Source of the DNA: Tulasnella sp. 424 | Lineage: Eukaryota > Basidiomycota > Agaricomycetes > Cantharellales > Tulasnellaceae | Assembly: GCA_019633425.1 (NCBI GenBank) | Contig: WSUB01000192.1 | Span: 1 to 64,000 of the forward strand | Direction: 5' to 3' | DNA length: 64,000 nt | Shown here: positions 58,363 to 64,000 of the stretch, piece after piece | Layout of the letters: each line of letters starts with the position of its first letter | Position numbering within the stretch: the stretch's first letter is position 1 | The notes under the pieces: model-generated | Seen by the model: the letters and a program-made list of their open reading frames with translations, nothing else | Told to the model about the DNA's origin: nothing | Database searches by the model: none | Made by a program: the position numbers and the translations under genes

Positions 58363-61334
58363 ATGGCCAACGCTAGTCAAGCAACGACTCGCCCATCTGC
58401 ACGAACACTCACAACTTTACCCGCCATCCTCACCTCTCTATCCGAAATCGAGGCCCTTGAATCATCTCTGAGCGCCAGCTTATCGAACTTGCTCGCCTCT
58501 CAACAACCCATCATCAACTCGCTCACTCGACTTCAATCCCTCGTACCCCATGTCGAAGAGCTCATGGTGGACGCGAACCTTTTGGCCGACAAAGTCGGTG
58601 GGACCGCAAAGACTGCCCAAAGGGTTGGGGGCAAAGTGAGGACGTTGGATGAGGAAATGCGTCGAGTGAGGGACGCATCGGAGAGGGTTGCTGCTGTTAC
58701 AGAGTTGAAGGTGAGTCCTCCTTCCCAACTTATTGCAATAGGTTGCATGTCAACTAATAAGGTCCTAGCTCTCTTTAGCAGACCTGCACTCTTCCATTGA
58801 AGCTCAAGATTGGGAAACCGCCACGCGGCATTGTGCTCGAGCCATGGCCGTCCCGCCAGAAATCATAAAAGGGCCGTTCGCCGAATCCGTCGTGGTGCGT
58901 CAAATCCTTTCACAGAAAGGCCTATAATCCTACCTGCAATTTTTCTCTGACGGATATGGCAAGACAGCCAACGGCTGACCTCCCACTACCACCTTCCGAA
59001 ACTCTTCAAGAGGCTCGAGAAAAGCTGTTGCGCATATTCCGCGTCGAATTCGGCAAAGCCTCTCAAGCTCGCGATTCTGCCAATACCAGTCGGTTCTTTA
59101 AACTCTTCCCTGCCATAGGGTGGGAGAAGGAGGGGTTGGAGGCGTACTCGGGATTCGTGGTGGACCTTGTCCGAGGACGCGCCACTGTGTCTGGCAAAAG
59201 CGAGTCTTTGTCGTGGCCCTATCATACGTGACTATTAACCTTTCGTCCTGTAGGCTCATCGCCGTTATACTACATCTCGACTCTCACGTCCCTCTTTGAA
59301 AGCATCGCCCTCATTGTCGACCAACATCAACCTATTGTGGAGAAGTACTACGGCTCTGGCAAGATGCTCTCGGTCGTTGCACGTCTCCTACAAGAGTGCG
59401 ACAGAGTAGTTGGCGGTCTCATTGAAAGCTGGGAAGAGGAGCGTCAAATGCAGAGAAAGGTACATTTTTCTTGATGCTTGCCCGGTCCAACTTGCAAGGG
59501 ATCTGACGCGGAGCGGGGGGCATTTTGCAACAGATTCAAGACATCCAGAACCCTTACTTCCCAGCTTTGGTTTCTCAGCCACAACGGAGAGGAACTCAGT
59601 TATCCGAAGATGACGGTCCCGACCCGAGGGAGATCGACAAAGTCTTGACGGAAGTGGCTGGTCTGGCTGGACGGTGGGCTCTCTTCCGGAGGTTCCTTAC
59701 AGAAAGGCTTAAAGTGAGTACTCGGAGTATGTCTGTCGGCACGTCGCAGCCGCTGATTGTGGTCGAGTAGGACGAGCACGGATCGAACCCTCAGTCTCCG
59801 GATGGTAGCTTAGCTGACGAAGAGGTGGACAAAACGACGGAAGCAAAACCGGAGCCCACGTCAACCGAACAAGGCAACTCAACGTCTCCTGAAGTCGAAC
59901 TCATCGAATCCAGTGGCTGTCGCTCGATGATGGCACAACTTATATCGACGTACTATATCCCGCTGGAAACATGGTACCTTCGCTCCGTGATTGACAAGGT
60001 GGGAGATTACCGTCAACTATCTCCGCTCAGAGACTGATGACTGAACTTCCAGGCACACCGAGTATCAGCTCCGGACTCTAGCGAACCACCGCAAACCACG
60101 ACTCCAGACGACGTATTCTACATCCTCAAGCTCGTCATCAGTCGACTCCTTACGACGGGATCGGTGGATTGCGTGGAACGGATGGCGCAAGTGATTAGTG
60201 GTACTTTGGAGAGAGATTTAGCTGGAGTGATTAGGAAAAAGATGGAAGATATTTACTCGCCCTCTGCACAGATGGCGAGAGGGAATGCGGCGCAGAGGGA
60301 AAAGACGGAACGGGAGAATCGGAGTGCCTTTATTGTAAGCATTTCTTGCGTCTTACGTTTCAAACTACATCGTCGCATGGGTAACTATACTGATTCTGCG
60401 CTGTTAGATTCAATTGAACGACCTGGATATATCGTCGGCGCACATGGAGACGTTGATCAAGAACGTTGTCGCCTCGCCGCAGATCCAACAAAACTTTTTG
60501 GAGACGGATGTTGCGCCCACACAGGAGCACGTTTCGGCCATGTTGAAACTCACAACCAAGTTCCAATCGATACTCAAGGTGCGGCCGATGCAGTTTCGGT
60601 GGGAGCAAAAGTCTCGACCAACTGATCCTGGGGGGCATTTCCGTAGTGGGGAGTCGAACAGCTGTTCAATCAGCTCACCAGACCGAAATTACGTTCGCTC
60701 ATCGTGGAAGTGTACAAAGACGTGGCGTACATGTTGGACGACGATTCGTACGCTTCTGCAGAGTATCAAGATGTCGTGCGGAAGAGGTTCGTTAAAGCTT
60801 GGGATGCGTTGGTAGATGGGTTCAAGGTGGGAGGGAGATATTGCTAGTAGTGTTTCGAGGCTACTAACGAAGGACTCATCCTTAAGGACACGTTCACTGA
60901 GCGGAATTACCGGGCGTTCTTCTCGCTCGCCGTGGAAGTGCTAGTTCGTCCCTGGGAGAAACATATACTGTCTATGAAATTCACGGAGGTAAGCTCGACA
61001 GCTGACCGATTCGTGATGTCGTGCTTAAACGTTGTGATCACAGCTCGGGGCCATCCGGTTCGACAAGGACCTCCGATCTATCACAGCGTACCTGTCGACA
61101 CAGACGGCGTTTGGTGATACGCGAGAAAAGTTCCTCCGGCTCCAGCAGATATCTACTATACTCAATCTTGATCTCGTGAGTACTTTGACCGTATCGGGGA
61201 TGGTGGCAGGAAAAACTAAGCCATGTTTCCGATTACAGGAGGAAGACCCGGATGAATTTTACTCCAGCTCTGGTATCTCATGGAAACTTAGTCAAAACGA
61301 AGCGCGTATTGTTGCGTCACTTCGTGTATCGTAG
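58363..61334 (+). CDS. COG4: Conserved oligomeric Golgi complex subunit 4
   Basis: A subunit of the COG tether (lobe A), needed for retrograde vesicle traffic within the Golgi and correct glycosylation. The ATG at 58363 gives MANASQATTRPSART and a helical N-terminus with an LTSLSEIEALESSLSASLSN coiled coil, then VEELMVDANLLADKVGGTAK. Later exons give SSLADLHSSIEAQDWETATR, HCARAMAVPPEIIKGPFAES, EARIVASLRVS at the end, and intervening blocks such as TLQEAREKLLRIFRVEFGKA, SRFFKLFPAIGWEKEGLEAY and CRSMMAQLISTYYIPLETWY. The stop is TAG at 61332-61334. About ten introns. The family call rests on the N-terminal layout and these blocks. Confidence 0.85.
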
Positions 61335-61665
61335 CTCTGATAAATCTTGGCATACGTATGCTGGCTATGGGGCTTGGAGTTCATTAATTCGGGCTCCAAC
61401 GGCGGCGATCATCACGTGATAAACTGCGCGTCACCGGCCCTTTCCCCGCAATAAGCATGCGGTGTCATGACCCCGCAATCGGCCGCCTTGGAATCTCGGC
61501 ATATTTCATGTGTTGCACAGCACATGTGGGTGAGATTCCTCCAGAGATGTTCCACTCCTCCCAATCTTCATCCCAGCTTGGACCGCCACCTTGAGCCTTC
61601 TCACAGCTTACAACCATCACCACCACCACCGACACTCCTCTCTTCATACCCTCAACTCAACATTA
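61335..61665. other. Intergenic region
   Basis: This separates the COG4 stop from the second DUF6593 ATG. It holds the DUF6593 promoter. An open frame entering from 61591 starts with TTG, so it is not taken as the gene start. Confidence 0.45.
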
Positions 61666-62667
61666 ATGCAAGTGGAACCAGATTCATCGTCAGACGCTTT
61701 GACCTCAAGCATTGCGGGGTCTTCCTCCACAACAACAATCCCATCGCCCGCCCCAGACGCCAAGCCATCCCCACCAATCCACCAGGATTTCATCACCTAC
61801 GAATTCTGCTTTGACGCGTTCAACGGTCCACTTACGCCTTGCAACGACCCAAGAGCTCTCTACATCCTGTTGACACGTACTTCGTTGCTGGGACGAGAAC
61901 CAACCGTCGTAACGCGAAGGGACGGGCAGCTTGTGGGCGAGATTCGACCACGCGGCCTTTTGAAGAAGCAAAAAGTGAAGATCAATGGAAAGGAATGTAA
62001 AGATTTGTTAAAGAAGGGGAAAAATGAGGATGGGAGTCTTCTAGGAAAGAGTTGTTGGTGGTTTGAGGATGGGGATGGCAGGGCGTTTTATTGGAAGGAC
62101 TTGATGGTGAGCTCTCAGTAGAGGATGAATGTCCAACGTTAACGGATGCTGACCACCGCCGGGCTCAGTGCTATGATGCGAACGGTCGAGTTGTCGCCAA
62201 GTACACTCGCCAGGTTGACCGCCCCGTCGACGTATCTAGCGACGAGTAAGTCGTCGGCCCCCGGCCGCGCCGTCTAAACATAGTTGACCTCTCGGCGAAC
62301 TCACCTTTCGCCGAACCTGCGCCTCAGCAAAGCAAGGCTGTCCGTCGAGAAAGCTTACACCGCACCAAGTACACTCGATTACATCCTGTTTACGGCCTTA
62401 CGAATGGAGTTGAAGCGCCGAGATACTGAGCGCGTACGTTACTTTTTGGTTATAACTTCCCCACTCACTGCATTCACGTGTTTAACGCACGATCGACGAC
62501 GCGCTAATGTCACGATCAAATACAAATAGGCTTTTGGTCGCCAACCTCAGATGAAAAGGGACCGTCCTCGCCAACCTCGCAATCGTCCACGTTCCACTTC
62601 ACTCCCCAAGGCTACCAACATTGAAGGGCCAGCCCACGCGCCCCGACGCAGGGCTGTTACTTATTAA
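61666..62667 (+). CDS. DUF6593-domain protein, second copy
   Basis: From the ATG at 61666 (MQVEPDSSSDALTSS) a Ser/Pro-rich lead precedes the DUF6593 fold: FITYEFCFDAFNGPLTPCND, ALYILLTRTSLLGREPTVVT, GEIRPRGLLKKQKVKINGKE, SLLGKSCWWFEDGDGRAFYW, CYDANGRVVAKYTR, ARLSVEKAYTAPSTLDYILF, TALRMELKRRDTER. After the last intron comes a basic tail (MKRDRPRQPRNRPRS) ending AVTY with a TAA at 62665-62667. It shares the strand order of the copy at 4781-5712 but little sequence, and has a basic rather than Gly-rich tail. Function unknown. Confidence 0.8.
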
Positions 62668-62890
62668 TCATATGCTTTTGACGGACAACTACCATGCCAT
62701 TATGTCTTGCTCCTTTGTCTGTAGGTTCGCTTGTATGTAGTCGTGTAACACTCTTCCCATATCCTATGCCTTGTTTAACTCTGTATGACCGCACTCTCGA
62801 TACCTCCATTTCCCCTCGTATAATTATTATATCCCGTGTTTTCACAGTCCAAACTAGTAAAGTATGGTTACAAAAAGCACGGCTGGAAAC

Positions 62891-63437
62891 TCAGCGAGAC
62901 CCTCCAGCGTGCAAAGCCTTGTCCGCACCGCTTCCAGGCAAAATGGGTGTCGACCTCCTCTTTTCCTCGAGAGCCCGTCCCTTCTTCTCGGCGGCCTCCA
63001 AACGCCTCTGGAGTTCTTGAAGCTGTTTGTCCAACAAGGCTTTCTCGCTCTCGAGCTTCTGAACTTCTTTCGCGTGTCCTCCAACGGGCTCAAGATCGTC
63101 GCTAAAAATGGGGGAGGGACCGAAAACGAGGTGGCGGTGAGCTGGAAGGACTCGGATCGACCCGTGTGGTGTGTGAAAGGGAAAAACCGACCTGAAAGAC
63201 GTTCTAGAGAGAACAAAGTCTAAGAGAGACGTCTTGTCGACTTCAGGTGTAGGTAAGGATGGTACAGCTGACGCTCGATTGGTATAGATGGCGGCGGGGA
63301 GCGCTGCAGAGCTTGAGCTGGCAGTTGGTTGCCTGTTTTTGGTAAGATCCGCGGGGGTTTTTTTTTTCGTCCGTCAGTACGCGCTTTTCCTGTCAAACGA
63401 GTTTGGCATCAAGCACGTACTGGTTGATGCCGTCCAT
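62891..63437 (-). CDS. Small coiled-coil protein
   Basis: Three exons join in phase to about 122 residues: MDGINQ from the ATG at 63437, then QPTASSSSAALPAAIYTNRA and SLPTPEVDKTSLLDFVLSRT, then SDDLEPVGGHAKEVQKLESE, KALLDKQLQELQRRLEAAEK and KGRALEEKRRSTPILPGSG, ending HAGGSR with a TGA at 62891-62893. The two introns start GTACGTGC and GTCGGTTT. The second half is one heptad-rich helix, likely a dimeric coiled coil. No family assigned. The frame agreement across both introns is the main support. Confidence 0.6.
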
Positions 63438-63793
63438 GATATGATTTCAAGAGAGTTTTCTAAATTCAAAGAGATGGGTAGATGGTTGGTTGGTTGGTGG
63501 TAGTGAAAGAGGTGTTGGTTTCCAGCAACCTCACGGATCCGGAAGAATTCTAGATCGTGGATACCCCTGAGTGGCTGGGCGCCAATCGGTCCAACACACT
63601 TAGCCCCTTTTTGACGTCAGGGGTGCTTGCCACGCTCAACTCTTGCAGCTGAGACATTTCTGTTGAACTAGAATTCATCAGGACTAGCAACGCTATTACT
63701 TTAAAAAAATGCTGTTGGACTTCTTTTCGAGCCTTTTTTTTTTCACGCAGTTCTCGAAGCACTACGATCGGCGGTCCCGGGAGCCCACTGCTT
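63438..63793. other. Upstream region of the small coiled-coil gene
   Basis: This probably holds the promoter. A minus-strand open frame at 63550-63762 (MLRELREKKKARKEVQQHFF) may be an exon of the edge gene, but I could not find phase-consistent splice sites for it. Confidence 0.35.
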
Positions 63794-64000
63794 CTACTTC
63801 TCCTGCACAGCCAGCGTTTCGAGAGTCAACACGATTTCAGCGCCCTGCACCTCTTTCGACTTGTTCTTCAACGAGTCTCTTTCTTCTCCAGCTCGGCGTC
63901 CCTGCCGATCTCGGAACCGTCGCCCCAAGACGTCAACAGGAGATGTGCGAGTGGCTTGGGCGGCATGATCAAGCCCGACAGGCGGTACGCATGTGTGTGT
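63794..64000 (-). CDS. Possible 3' exon of a gene entering from the right edge
   Basis: A minus-strand frame is open from the window edge to a TAG at 63794-63796. It is charged and helical near its end (RRAGEERDSLKNKSKEVQGA, EIVLTLETLAVQEK). A competing frame over the same bases reads MPPKPLAHLLLTSWGDGSEI before stopping, so the coding frame is not certain. Partial, function unknown. Confidence 0.3.
   Translation of the reverse strand, partial: THTCVPPVGLDHAAQATRTSPVDVLGRRFRDRQGRRAGEERDSLKNKSKEVQGAEIVLTLETLAVQEK

Overview
The window reads as nuclear DNA of a basidiomycete fungus of class Agaricomycetes. Genes are dense on both strands and are cut by many short GT-AG introns of roughly 50-75 nt. 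The gene set is typical of mushroom-forming fungi: two DUF6593 proteins, a NACHT-WD40 protein and two TKL kinases with an HGDL catalytic loop. The kinase carrying a long 40-residue TPR array recalls Cantharellales such as Tulasnella. That placement comes from memory of family style, not from a search.

Layout. 1-3.8 kb: a NACHT-WD40 (NLR-like) gene on the minus strand that runs off the left edge. 4.8-8.7 kb: a DUF6593 gene and a PhoD-like protein whose metal-site motifs are largely lost. 9.1-13.6 kb: the most unusual gene, an MLKL-type helical N-terminus joined to a TKL kinase and a complete RasGEF module. 14.4-24.2 kb: housekeeping genes (glucosidase I, an RBM5/10-like splicing factor, a complex I subunit, COQ7, a small PGG-motif protein). 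24.4-32.2 kb: a diaphanous-type formin and a nitrilase-family omega-amidase. 33-39.6 kb: a USP-fold protein without catalytic Cys or His, a small hypothetical protein, and an FRG1 homologue with a tandem repeat in one intron.

39.5-43.6 kb holds no convincing protein gene. It contains three diverged copies of a segment that begins in the 5' end of FRG1. Each copy carries a tRNA-like element with good acceptor, D and T arms but no proper anticodon arm. 43.8-48.8 kb: a kinase with about 28 TPR repeats, with a possible remnant of the duplicated segment on its far side. 50-52.6 kb: a conserved hypothetical gene and NTF2. 54.2-56.1 kb: three small orphan genes in a row. 57.1-62.7 kb: a DNAJC8-like spliceosomal J protein divergent from COG4, then a second DUF6593 gene. 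A 122-residue coiled-coil gene and an edge fragment close the window.

The genes do not form one pathway. The recurring theme outside housekeeping is immune or signalling architecture (NACHT, MLKL-like NTD, TKL kinases, TPR solenoid) together with degraded enzyme folds. All gene models were spliced by eye with reading-phase checks. Outer limits of most CDS are good to the base; internal exon edges are less certain.
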